This document shows positions 36,288 to 47,136 of a stretch of 64,000 nt of DNA, piece after piece. The notes under the pieces are model-generated. The model saw nothing but the letters and a program-made list of their open reading frames with translations. It made no database searches and was not told the DNA's origin. A program made the position numbers and the translations under genes. The stretch comes from Saprospiraceae bacterium (lineage in GTDB: Bacteria; Bacteroidota; Bacteroidia; Chitinophagales; Saprospiraceae), in assembly GCA_027080725.1 (NCBI GenBank), contig JALWRC010000038.1, positions 3,206-67,205 on the forward strand. Reading direction: 5' to 3'. The stretch's first letter is position 1. Every line of letters begins with the position of its first letter.

Positions 36288-36995
36288 CTATTCCAGTTCT
36301 CCAGCCAACTTATCCTTATTGGGGCTGTATACATGAAAATGAACAAACTCCTCCATAGAAGAAAATCGGTCTTTAACCACACCGCATCTCACCCAACTCT
36401 CTTGGGCAAAATATTCTTTCCAAGAACTATGCGTCCAATCCTCGACATCATCCGCAAAACCATGTAATACAGGATTGAGGTGTATATATCTCAATACATT
36501 GAAGAAATACGATTCGCTATCGATGATTTTTCTTTTAAAGCGGGGATTAAACAAGCTGCCATACCGGCGGTATCGTTTATTAATGGCCTTAGTATATCCG
36601 TTGAAGAGGTTGGAGAACTGCTGGCTAAGGAAGGCGGAGATAACATCGTCTAAACCTCGAATGTTTATACCGCTATTAATTAAAAATTCGCGAATATCTC
36701 CAATATCGCTATTTTTAAGAAATTTATCGTCTAAACCTTCGGGGTTTAAGACGTCGATCTTCAACTTCCCCCTCTTCAACATCAACGCCACCAGCAATTC
36801 GCGATCTTTAAACCTCACCAGCGTATGAAAATGGTTTGACATCAAACAATAAGCGTAAGTATCCGCAATCGGCTGGACATACCTTTTCCATTTCCGTAAA
36901 AAGTAATAATAATTCTCCTCCTCCCGGAATAAATCATCACCCCCATTGGCGTGATTATAGATGTGGTAGCTGGTGTCAGGCTGTAACAAAAGCAT
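36288..36995 (-). CDS. REP-associated tyrosine transposase (RAYT, Y1 family)
   Basis: 235 residues. N-terminal YHIYNHANGGDDLF, the HUH metal motif His55-Phe-His57 (YCLMSNHFHTLV), a probable catalytic Tyr134 (QQFSNLFNGYTKAINK), and the C-terminal RYGSLFNPRFKRKIIDSESYFFNVLRYIHLNPV box. RAYTs nick and move single-stranded REP hairpins. Two hairpin-like sequences lie inside the gene: 36728-36753 (residues 81-90, EGLDD) and 36647-36671 (residues 109-117, RGLDD). Both share CGTCTAAACC. The gene is isolated, with no direct partner, and REP-like DNA flanks it at 36118. Confidence 0.9.
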   Translation of the reverse strand: MLLLQPDTSYHIYNHANGGDDLFREEENYYYFLRKWKRYVQPIADTYAYCLMSNHFHTLVRFKDRELLVALMLKRGKLKIDVLNPEGLDDKFLKNSDIGDIREFLINSGINIRGLDDVISAFLSQQFSNLFNGYTKAINKRYRRYGSLFNPRFKRKIIDSESYFFNVLRYIHLNPVLHGFADDVEDWTHSSWKEYFAQESWVRCGVVKDRFSSMEEFVHFHVYSPNKDKLAGELE

Positions 36996-37124
36996 TTGGA
37001 AAGAATCTACATTGGTAATAATTAGTATAATATCATCAAGAACCGTTACTCCTTAGCAAAACTCCTATTTGCATCAAAGAGGGTTTTCATATTTTTCATC
37101 AAACCGGCATTATAAAATTTAGGC

Positions 37125-37670
37125 TCATCTTGTCATAAACTCCCGACAATCACAATACGTCATTTCAAACGGGCAGGTAGCCGGGTCGTATTCACAAAAC
37201 TCAATACCAATATGTCCGTCATCAAGCACCATACAGCCTTCCAGCATTCGTTCCAGCAGTAGCGGATAAAGAATCCTTGCCGGAGTTTTGTTAGGGAAAG
37301 AGGCAGAAAAATTAAATGACTCCCACAACCGCAAAAGTGCAAATGTCAGTCCTTCCACCTGTTCATCTGACAACCTATCCAAGGGCGGAAATTGCTCCGG
37401 CTCTAAGCCGAACGCCGAAAACATCGACCCCTCATGTTCGCATTCCAACCATCGTTCCATCTCTGCTATAGTAAGGTCAAAGTCAAGGTCAGATTCTGCT
37501 TCCGATACCTCCGCTTCAACATCCTCCCCCGCTTCCTCCTCCCACCCCTCCGATGGCATCAAAAACGGACTCGGCATCCCTGCCTGAAAATAATGTGGCG
37601 GACATGCTCGCCAGCGTTGTAGCATAATCTGCTCTAAGTCATATAACAATTGTTGAATGTATTTTTCCAT
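37125..37670 (-). CDS. Acidic protein of unknown function
   Basis: 181 residues from the ATG at 37670 (MEKYIQQLLYDLEQIMLQRW); the frame is open 17 codons further to 37721. A strongly acidic stretch (EGWEEEAGEDVEAEVSEAESDLDFD) is followed by a helical region (LSDEQVEGLTFALLRLWESF) and a Cys-rich end (YDPATCPFEMTYCDCREF). I do not recognise the family. The upstream neighbour is a pRiA4b ORF-3 protein on the same strand, 107 bases away from the outer start, so they may be paired. Confidence 0.65.
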   Translation of the reverse strand: MEKYIQQLLYDLEQIMLQRWRACPPHYFQAGMPSPFLMPSEGWEEEAGEDVEAEVSEAESDLDFDLTIAEMERWLECEHEGSMFSAFGLEPEQFPPLDRLSDEQVEGLTFALLRLWESFNFSASFPNKTPARILYPLLLERMLEGCMVLDDGHIGIEFCEYDPATCPFEMTYCDCREFMTR

Positions 37671-37827
37671 GGCTTGTGTGTTTTTATGCGGCTCTTGTTT
37701 TTGGTATTCCGGTGTGATCATTCACGATTGATTACTATTAGCCAGCACATCGTTCACAAACTCAATAACGCTCCCATAAGCTGTATCAAAATCAATGCGT
37801 CTTCCTTTTGGTAGGTGATGTCCCAAG

Positions 37828-38409
37828 CTACTTTCCCAATCTCTTCTTTGCCGCTTTCAAATCAAATACAGAAGGGTCGTAATTTTTATAGCCACACTCC
37901 TTCAACCAGGGCTCCCATCTCTCTCCGTGTAACTTAGAGGGGGAACCGGTCACCAGACATTCTTTCAGGTCTTCAAATCCGAAAATGCCGCCGCAGTCCT
38001 CGGGTGGACAAGCGCCTTGACCATCCAGTATCTCCGGTTTGTTTCCATTTTCACGAATGAAATCCTCTACAGTGATGGTGTGTTCCCAACTGTCGCCATA
38101 GTCATATAGATAAACCATAGCTTTCTTTTTTCCATGCATTAGTTGCCAATTGTAGAGATTCATCAAAATGGGACCTATCTCTACTTGATCCGCAAAAATG
38201 GGCCCATCCTCCTCGTACCGGCTCGTAATTCTCAACAGGTCCCCGTGTGCATTTTCAGAAAAGCTGTACAAGTGTGCATTCCTCCAACCCATCGATGCTT
38301 GTATGACCTGATGCAATTGTTCAAAATTGAACTGCAAAGGCACCTTGATGCGTCTCCAGACTTCGGGATTCCTGGTGCCTTGAAGAGAGATTTTTAGTTG
38401 TAACAACAT
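37828..38409 (-). CDS. Plasmid pRiA4b ORF-3-like family protein
   Basis: 193 residues covering the whole family: LKISLQGTRNPEVWRRIKVPLQFNFEQLHQVIQ, MGWRNAHLYSF, VYLYDYGDSWEHTITVE and GQGACPPEDCGGIFGFED. The family is named from an Agrobacterium rhizogenes plasmid gene and is often found near transposons; its function is unknown. Here it belongs to the accessory region with the RAYT and CRISPR genes. Confidence 0.92.
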   Translation of the reverse strand: MLLQLKISLQGTRNPEVWRRIKVPLQFNFEQLHQVIQASMGWRNAHLYSFSENAHGDLLRITSRYEEDGPIFADQVEIGPILMNLYNWQLMHGKKKAMVYLYDYGDSWEHTITVEDFIRENGNKPEILDGQGACPPEDCGGIFGFEDLKECLVTGSPSKLHGERWEPWLKECGYKNYDPSVFDLKAAKKRLGK

Positions 38410-38450
38410 AGTAAAAACAATTTGAATGACCTATTGCAGTGCGACATAGA

Positions 38451-39140
38451 TTAAGTCGTCGCCAGCCTCGGAGTGCCGTGTGGCTGTGGTGACAAGTTGG
38501 AAGAATGCTTATGGATACTCCTCAGAGGAATCGCTCGAAAGCGATACCCCGCGGCGGTCAATCTCTCTAACACTTCCGGAAGGGCAACTTTGAGGTTGTC
38601 CCATGCCTTCAGGCTGTCGTGAAAGACCACGATGGAGCCCGGGCTGACGTTGCCACAGACATTGTTGATGCATTTTTGAGGGCTGTTGCTCGTATCGAAG
38701 TCACCACTCAATACATCCCACATGATTATGTTGTAATGACGCAATAAGAATTGGACTTGACCGGGCTTCAGTTTGCCATATGGAGGACGGAAAAGACTCG
38801 ATTTGATGACTTGGCCGGCTTTGCGGACATTGTGCAAATACGGCACATCCTCACTCGTCCAACCGGATAAGTGATTGTAGGTGTGATTGCCGACATGATG
38901 GCCCGCATCGAGAATGCTGCGGTAGATCTCAGGATACTTCTTGACGTTTTCCCCGACAGCAAAGAAGGTCGCTTTGGCATCAAAGCGGTCGAGTTGCTCC
39001 AATACCCACGGAGTGACCTCCGGGATAGGACCATCGTCAAAAGTCAGAAAAACACTTGGCTCTTCTGTCGGTATACGCCAAACAAAACCCGGGAACAGGT
39101 TTTGGATGATTTTGGGTGTGTGGATAAAATACATTTTCAA
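38451..39140 (-). CDS. Polysaccharide deacetylase (NodB homology) family protein
   Basis: 229 residues. Motif 1 TFDDGP (Asp35, Asp36), motif 2 H-x3-H (His86, His90 in NHTYNH), motif 3 RPPYGK and the later IMWDVLSGDFD and SIVVFHDS. These carbohydrate esterase family 4 enzymes remove N- or O-acetyl groups from peptidoglycan, chitin-like or exopolysaccharide chains. No clear signal peptide, though the N-terminus is hydrophobic. It could serve the exopolysaccharide made through the sugar transferase at 11958, but that is inference. Confidence 0.92.
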   Translation of the reverse strand: MKMYFIHTPKIIQNLFPGFVWRIPTEEPSVFLTFDDGPIPEVTPWVLEQLDRFDAKATFFAVGENVKKYPEIYRSILDAGHHVGNHTYNHLSGWTSEDVPYLHNVRKAGQVIKSSLFRPPYGKLKPGQVQFLLRHYNIIMWDVLSGDFDTSNSPQKCINNVCGNVSPGSIVVFHDSLKAWDNLKVALPEVLERLTAAGYRFRAIPLRSIHKHSSNLSPQPHGTPRLATT

Positions 39141-39754
39141 TAAGTTTGGATATGTTATGGGTTGCGAAGTCGCCGGTTTTCAGGTTGACACACCTGGCTC
39201 TCCTTTCGTCTTAGACGCCGGAAAGCCTCGAAAGGTTGGCTTTTATCCGTATAAAAGAATTACTCTAAAATTATTTTGAGCGGAGAAATTTCTTTTCAGG
39301 TATGAAATGGTGGGCTTACAGATCGGGGGTGTATATCTGCATGCAAGGTACGATTTCATACCATATAAAGAACTTCTCTCCACTACCAAAAGAGTATCTC
39401 CTTACAGTAAAAGTACTTCTCAGGCGATGTGTGCGCTTACTGGCGACTTCTATCAATATGGATATACACGGCATTAAACCGAGCATACCTCAATGGTTTT
39501 CCGGTGGCACCTGGGAGAGGGCAGCGAGTGTTATTTCATGGGATAACAGTGCAAATGTAACTGTTTCCGCTGTTAAATATTGTTTTATAAACAATCGTTA
39601 ACATTGTAATAACAAAGCCCTTACCTTTGCGGTGCTTTGGGTCGAACATGGGACTCCAAAAGAGGCGAAGACATCGGATGCCTCCCTCCTTTTGAATATA
39701 GGCTCAAAGGTACAATAAATTTTATGTATTATGAAATAATTTAATGTATAAATT
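39141..39754. other. Intergenic stretch before gltX
   Basis: Holds GGTATGAAATGGT at 39299-39311 facing a one-mismatch inverted copy at 39350-39362. A TACCTTTG box (39622-39629) could be a -7 element for gltX, but its TTG is only 15 bases upstream, shorter than usual. No gene seen. Confidence 0.45.
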
Positions 39755-41290
39755 ATGAAAAATATTCGCGTTCGCTTTGCCCCCAGTCCGACAGGGCCGT
39801 TGCATATAGGCGGGGTGCGTACGGCGCTGTACAATTATCTCCTCGCCAAAAAGCACCAAGGGGCGTTTGTCCTTCGCATCGAAGACACCGACAGGACCCG
39901 TTACGTCGAGGGCGCAGAGGAGTATATCAAGCGTGCCCTCGAGTGGTTTGGCATGTCTCCGGACGAAGGCGTCGATCAGGGCGGAGCCTATGGTCCATAT
40001 AGGCAGTCGGACAGGAAGGAGATTTACCTAAAGTACGTGGATGACTTGGTGGCAGCCGGGCGGGCATATATCGCGTTTGACACTCCGGAGGAAATTCAGG
40101 CCATGCGTGAACGCGAGCAAAACAAGGGGGTCCATTCGCCCAAGTATGATGCATCGACCCGGATGACCATGCGCAACAGTTTGACGCTTTCTGCCGGAGA
40201 AGTGACCGGGCTCCAACAACAGGGAACTCCATATGTCGTTCGATTATTGGTGGAACCGGGAAGGACCGTAGAGATCGAAGACCTCGTACGCGGCTCGGTA
40301 CGCTTTGACACTACGGAGCTCGACGACAAGGTCCTCCTCAAAGGCGACGGCATGCCGACGTACCACCTCGCCAACATCGTGGATGACCATCTTATGGAAA
40401 TCACCCATGTCATCCGGGGGGAGGAGTGGCTGTCGAGTACGGCACATCATGTATTGTTGTATGAGGCATTTGGATGGAAGGATTCGATGCCTTCCTTTGC
40501 GCATTTGCCTTTGATATTGAAGCCAAGCGGCAAGGGGAAGTTGAGTAAGCGCGATGGAGCCAAATTTGGCTTTCCGGTATTCCCGTTGGCTTGGGATGCA
40601 GGAGAAGGGGAGGAGGCGTATCTCGGCTTTAAGGAAGCGGGATTTTTGCCGGATGCGGTGATCAACTTTCTCGCATTTCTGGGGTGGAACCCCGGGGGAG
40701 AGCGGGAGATATTTACCCTTTCGGAGCTCGTTGAGGTGTTTGACCCTGCCCATATTGTCAAGAGCGGCGCGAGATTTGATTACGAAAAAGCCCTGTGGTT
40801 CAATCAGCAGCACATCATGCGATTACCGGATGACGCCTTGTTGGAATGGTTGCGCCCGGGCATGAGTGCTTATTATACCGATTGGAGCGAAGAGCAATTA
40901 AAACGGGTGATTCCTCTGATGAAGGAACGCATCAAGACCCGCAATGAGTTCTACGAGAACACGCGTTTTTTCTTCTCCGAAGATTGGCCTTACGAGGAGA
41001 AGATGATTCGCAAAAAATGGAAGGAGGATAGTCCGGCACACCTTCAGAATCTTCTGGCCGGATTGAAGCAAATAGATCCGTTTGAGGCAGCCGCTTGTGA
41101 GGCGACCGTCAAGACATTTATATCTGAAAACGGGCTCTCTTTCGGAGCGATAATGCCTTTGTTGCGCATCGGCTTGACAGGTACCTTGAAGGGGCCCGAT
41201 CTCTTTCAAACGATGGAGATATTGGGACGAGAGCGTACCATCGCGCGATTGGAGCGGGCGCTCGAAGCTTTCCCAAGGATAAAGGGGTAA
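39755..41290 (+). CDS. gltX: Glutamate-tRNA ligase
   Basis: 511 residues, normal length. HIGH-type motif in FAPSPTGPLHIGGVRTALYN (9-28) and KMSKS-type motif KGKLSKRDGAK (near 260), both class I synthetase signatures. It charges tRNA-Glu; whether it also charges tRNA-Gln depends on whether glutaminyl-tRNA synthetase or GatCAB occurs elsewhere. Monocistronic, with a 1.08-kb repeat-rich gap after it. Confidence 0.98.
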   Translation: MKNIRVRFAPSPTGPLHIGGVRTALYNYLLAKKHQGAFVLRIEDTDRTRYVEGAEEYIKRALEWFGMSPDEGVDQGGAYGPYRQSDRKEIYLKYVDDLVAAGRAYIAFDTPEEIQAMREREQNKGVHSPKYDASTRMTMRNSLTLSAGEVTGLQQQGTPYVVRLLVEPGRTVEIEDLVRGSVRFDTTELDDKVLLKGDGMPTYHLANIVDDHLMEITHVIRGEEWLSSTAHHVLLYEAFGWKDSMPSFAHLPLILKPSGKGKLSKRDGAKFGFPVFPLAWDAGEGEEAYLGFKEAGFLPDAVINFLAFLGWNPGGEREIFTLSELVEVFDPAHIVKSGARFDYEKALWFNQQHIMRLPDDALLEWLRPGMSAYYTDWSEEQLKRVIPLMKERIKTRNEFYENTRFFFSEDWPYEEKMIRKKWKEDSPAHLQNLLAGLKQIDPFEAAACEATVKTFISENGLSFGAIMPLLRIGLTGTLKGPDLFQTMEILGRERTIARLERALEAFPRIKG

Positions 41291-41373
41291 GGGGTAGTTT
41301 TGTTATGGCCATTTTAGGGTTACAATTGCTCCTGGAATAGATGTAATTCAATAATTCTCTTAGCTATTTTTCT

Positions 41374-41510
41374 CTGAATCGAGGCACTCAAATAGGAGCT
41401 ATACCGTAGTATAGTGACTGTTTGAGCAACGAAGAGTCAGGGGAAGATAGAAGACGCAATACATTGCGTCTGTACACTCTATACCGGATTTATTTTGTTC
41501 CTGTAGCACT
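41374..41510 (+). repeat. Hairpin-forming dispersed repeat, copy B
   Basis: Matches copy A at 1283. Outer stem CTCAAATAG (41387-41395) with CTGTTTGAG (41418-41426) keeps pairing through one G-U wobble. Inner stem GCTATACC (41398-41405) with AGTATAGT (41408-41415) also pairs, with different base pairs than in copy A. The palindrome AGACGCAATACATTGCGTCT (41451-41470) is extra in this copy. Confidence 0.65.
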
Positions 41511-41790
41511 ATGTTAAAGGGATAAAAGATTACTAATTGCTTTGATTCACCTGCGTCCTTGATACGCATCATATGATATGACCCGAACCCCAAAGTGTGA
41601 ATTGCACTATACCGGTATTCCCCGGAAACATTCTCCTTTGCGTGATTTGGGAATTTCGAATATGGAGAACACCAAACGCGGTTCTCAGAACGGCGTATAG
41701 CAATGGTTAATTGTTAATGGTTAATGGCTAATGGTTTACCCTACGGATTGAATTTATTTCAAGCGTCAATTAAAGAAGTAAATAATTCTA

Positions 41791-41830
41791 CATGCGCCTA
41801 TATTACACATAGCGCAGAGCCAAATCTCAA
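41791..41830 (+). repeat. Dispersed repeat with ATAGCGC stem, copy A
   Basis: CATGCGCCTATATTACACAT followed by AGCGCAGAGCCAAAT matches 48419-48455. GCGCCTAT pairs imperfectly with ATAGCGC in both copies. A further loose similarity continues downstream (GGTGTTGG...ATTCC against GGTGTTGTACATTCC). Confidence 0.55.
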
Positions 41831-42227
41831 ATCTCCAATCGTTTACCCCGTGGAATAACATATTCAACGGGGTGTTCGGTGTTGGATATTCCCATCCCCC
41901 CTCTCGAAGAGTGTTTGATCGCACCACGGGGCAAAACTTCCGTAGTCTTTCCTTATTCCTCATGATGAGCATAGGTTTCTTTGCACCTTAGCGTCTTAGC
42001 TAGAAAAAAGCATCGGCTGATAGGTGCGACATAAAGCTGCATCGATTGCATGTTTCCATTTTTCATATGACACCACAATAGCTCCTTTCAGCACACTTTG
42101 TAAATCACACCAATCATTAGCCGTAGCAAAAAATTATGTACATTTGCACCAATTTTCCGAAAGGGGCGGTAGTAGAGTGTGAGGAAATATTTCAAAAACC
42201 ACCCCACAAAGACGAATAATTCGGAAG

Positions 42228-42338
42228 ATGCTTAAACAACAAATAACGACGCGGAAGGAGATTTCTTTTATGAGATTTGTGCTAAGGCAAAAGGAATTAG
42301 CTACAAAAGAACAAGAGAAAAATGTTATTAAAGCATAG
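42228..42338 (+). CDS. Possible short protein upstream of yidC
   Basis: A 36-codon frame, MLKQQITTRKEISFMRFVLR and then a basic-acidic helix ending NVIKA. The internal ATG at 42270 has a good GGAAGGAG ribosome site 9-14 bases before it. No homologue recognised. It could be a leader peptide or chance; the region is the 5' leader of yidC if the TACATTTG box at 42139 is the promoter. Confidence 0.25.
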   Translation: MLKQQITTRKEISFMRFVLRQKELATKEQEKNVIKA

Positions 42339-42374
42339 AATCTTCATCCGAACAATTGACAAATCATACAGTAC

Positions 42375-44246
42375 ATGGACCGGAATAATCTGATAGGGTT
42401 TATACTCATATTTGCCATTACATTAGGATACTTTTATTTCAATAGCCCCTCCAAGGACAAATTGGCCAAAGAATCGGACGTAGTGGAAGATTCGACTATG
42501 TCTACAGCCGCGCCCACCCCAACCGCCCCTCTCACACCGGCAAAAAAATCAGTGGTCGAGGAGACCTTACCGCAAGACAGTGCTGCACGTGCCGGGTTTT
42601 TACAATCGAAATATGGTGTTTTTGCCGGTGCCGGGCAAGGTTCCGAGCAATTTGTGGAGCTGGAAAACGAAGAGGTCATCGTCAAGCTGTCCACCAAAGG
42701 AGGACGTATCGTCAGTGTCTTTTTGAAAAAATACAAAAAACTGTTGGATGACTCTGCCCACAATCATATCCAATACCCGTTATACCTTTTGAATAACCCA
42801 AACAACAAGTGGCAATATTTCATACCCTATAAAGGCGCCCCATCCGGATTTATTAACACCGGAGAACTCTACTTCACTCCGAGCAAGAGCGGTAACACCG
42901 TCACCATGACCGCTACCGGCCAAAACGGTATCCAATTCGTGCAGACCTACAAGTTGGGAGAGCATTTCGATATGGACTACAATGTCTCCCTGAAAGGGGC
43001 AGATCAAATTCTCCCTCCGGGGGAGCAAAATATTCAATTCCATTGGGAAAATTATGTCGAAAGAGTAGAGCAAAACACTAAAGTAGAAAAACGATACTCC
43101 ACCCTCTATTACAAGACAAAAGACGGGAAATCCGACTACCTCAAGCCCAACGATGAAGAGGAACTAAAAGAGCCCATCGACTGGGTAAGTAGCACCAACC
43201 AGTTTTTCAACACCTCTTTATTGTCCGATTTGAGCCATCCCTTTTCCGGTGGTCTCTTGCAAACCGAAACACCGGAAGACGATCCGGTCGTCCTCACCAT
43301 TCATCGAATGACTTTGAAAATGCCTGTGGGGCCAAATGGCTTAAACAGCAGTATGAAAATATTTTCAGGTCCCAATGTCTTCGAAACCCTTAGAGCTTAT
43401 GACCGCTCATTGGAAGATATCGTCCCATTTGGTTGGGGAATATTCGGGACCGTCAATCGATGGTTGATTCGTCCGTTGTTCAACTTTATCGCTTCCTGGA
43501 TCGGGAGCTTCGGATTGGCGATTTTGATATTGACCTTGATGGTAAAGCTGGCCCTTTCGCCGCTCAATTACAAGATGATTCACTCGCAGTCCAAAATGTC
43601 TGCCTTAAAACCCGTCATCGCCAAGCTCAAGGACAAGTACAAGGACGACTCCCAAACCCTGCAGATGGAGACGATGAAAATCTACCGGGAATACGGCGTC
43701 AATCCACTCGGAGGATGTATGCCCATGTTGCTCCAATTACCCATTTGGATTGCGCTCTATCGATTTTTCCCGGCATCAATTGATTTCCGTCAACAACCCT
43801 TCTTGTGGGCACATGATTTGTCCTCCTACGATGCCTTGTTTTATCTACCGACCAACATCCCCTTCATTGGTGACCATATCAGTTTGTTTACGGTCCTGTG
43901 GGTCGTCACCACTTTGATTTACACGTATTACAACTCAAAGGTGATGGATATGTCCTCCATGGGCAACCCCTCCATGAAATACATGCAGTACATCATGCCG
44001 GTGATGTTCCTTGGATTCTTCAATAATTATGCTTCCGGTCTGACAGCCTATCTCTTCATCAGTAACTTATTTAACATTGGGCAAACTCTTTTCATAAAAA
44101 ATGTGCTCATCGATCACGACAAAATCAAACAGGAATTAAAGAGAAACAAGGAAAAGCCTAAGAAGAAAACAGGTTTTGCAGCTAAATTTGAACAGGCGAT
44201 GAAGGAACAACAACGCGCAGCCGAACAACGGAAAAAGAAGAAATAA
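42375..44246 (+). CDS. yidC: Membrane protein insertase YidC
   Basis: 623 residues. N-terminal helix (LIGFILIFAITLGYFYF), the large periplasmic beta-sandwich domain of Gram-negative YidC (about 70-360), then the conserved Oxa1-type five-helix core from about 365 (IASWIGSFGLAILILTLMVKLALSPLNYKMIHSQSKM, YGVNPLGGCMPMLLQLPIWIALYRFF). A lysine-rich C-terminal tail follows (KEKPKKKTGFAAKFEQAMKE). It inserts and folds inner-membrane proteins, alone or with Sec. A hairpin lies about 54 bases after the stop. Confidence 0.98.
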   Translation: MDRNNLIGFILIFAITLGYFYFNSPSKDKLAKESDVVEDSTMSTAAPTPTAPLTPAKKSVVEETLPQDSAARAGFLQSKYGVFAGAGQGSEQFVELENEEVIVKLSTKGGRIVSVFLKKYKKLLDDSAHNHIQYPLYLLNNPNNKWQYFIPYKGAPSGFINTGELYFTPSKSGNTVTMTATGQNGIQFVQTYKLGEHFDMDYNVSLKGADQILPPGEQNIQFHWENYVERVEQNTKVEKRYSTLYYKTKDGKSDYLKPNDEEELKEPIDWVSSTNQFFNTSLLSDLSHPFSGGLLQTETPEDDPVVLTIHRMTLKMPVGPNGLNSSMKIFSGPNVFETLRAYDRSLEDIVPFGWGIFGTVNRWLIRPLFNFIASWIGSFGLAILILTLMVKLALSPLNYKMIHSQSKMSALKPVIAKLKDKYKDDSQTLQMETMKIYREYGVNPLGGCMPMLLQLPIWIALYRFFPASIDFRQQPFLWAHDLSSYDALFYLPTNIPFIGDHISLFTVLWVVTTLIYTYYNSKVMDMSSMGNPSMKYMQYIMPVMFLGFFNNYASGLTAYLFISNLFNIGQTLFIKNVLIDHDKIKQELKRNKEKPKKKTGFAAKFEQAMKEQQRAAEQRKKKK

Positions 44247-44299
44247 GCCATCCTGCAATCGAGGTCCATCAATCTAAAATCCTCTCGCTAAAAAACGAA

Positions 44300-44327
44300 A
44301 GCGAAATAACCGGGCAGTTATTTCGCT
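44300..44327 (+). terminator. Hairpin after yidC, probable terminator
   Basis: AGCGAAATAAC (44300-44310) pairs perfectly with GTTATTTCGCT (44317-44327) around CGGGCA. No long T-run follows, so it may act as an mRNA 3'-end structure. Confidence 0.55.
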
Positions 44328-44397
44328 TCGCAATTGTTGGGACAAAACAAAACCTAAAACATAGTACATGTTATATTTACGTAGCAATTCAGGCGCT

Positions 44398-44447
44398 GTG
44401 CGCTTAGGTTATAACAACAAGTAGAGGTATTTATAACCTAAGCGCAC
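44398..44447. other. 17-bp perfect inverted repeat
   Basis: GTGCGCTTAGGTTATAA (44398-44414) and TTATAACCTAAGCGCAC (44431-44447) with a 16-base loop. No family copy found elsewhere in the window. Confidence 0.6.
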
Positions 44448-44500
44448 TTTGCCTTTAAAGCATGTCTGAAGTATCTTTTACTATTGGGCGATAAAAACGC

Positions 44501-44605
44501 CATAAGGAACGGTAAAGATTAGATATGACAACCTCCTTCAGTAAGAAGAACCAAACTCATGATGAGCACCGAAAGAGTAGCCCCCCGTCTTTACTGTTCC
44601 TTATG
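44501..44605. other. 17-bp inverted repeat with 71-base loop
   Basis: CATAAGGAACGGTAAAG (44501-44517) and CTTTACTGTTCCTTATG (44589-44605), one mismatch. The loop contains an AGGAGG-like complement and a C-run but no gene. Confidence 0.55.
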
Positions 44606-44931
44606 TGATGCCGGATATCTGTAAACATACATCCGACTACGTTATCCCATTTCAATATTCCATTAAGCTATGCTAAATTTAATGTGTGAATATTGTTTAG
44701 ATTCTACTTTTAGAACCTAATGCAAAGATGGGGCGGTTCTTCCGGTTAAAAATCCTAACATTCCCTGATTTTTAAAATTAAGGGTAAACCCTTAGTTTTT
44801 TGAAATGGCACATTGAAATCAATAGTCTGCTTTGGGAGCAAATGGAAGTAAATGGTAGTATCCCCACTTGAATTTTGGTGGATCTGCTGCCATTCAAAGT
44901 GAGCGGTTACACTGCGGCATCAATCCTAATC

Positions 44932-47025
<2,094 letters not shown>

Positions 47026-47136
47026 TCAACTCCCCTCGTCGTTCTATTCCAACGGTCACCGGACAATATTGGTTCGAAAGCAGATTCAAATGCTTCACTA
47101 TTTGTCAACGCCTTCCACCTTCAAAACACCAACAAA

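Larger units (their letters stand above)
41291..42374. other. Long intergenic stretch between gltX and yidC
   Basis: Contains the hairpin repeat copy B (41374-41510), an AT-rich GGTTAATGG-type simple repeat near 41702-41738, a second dispersed repeat (41791-41830), a degenerate 20-mer end (42092-42111), a TACATTTG box (42139-42146), and a possible short frame (42228-42338). No established gene. Confidence 0.5.
44247..44931. other. Intergenic stretch after yidC with three inverted repeats
   Basis: Carries the hairpin 44300-44327, the 17-bp inverted repeat 44398-44447 and the long inverted repeat 44501-44605, within 310 bases. The remaining 320 bases are AT-rich with no coding signal. Confidence 0.5.
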
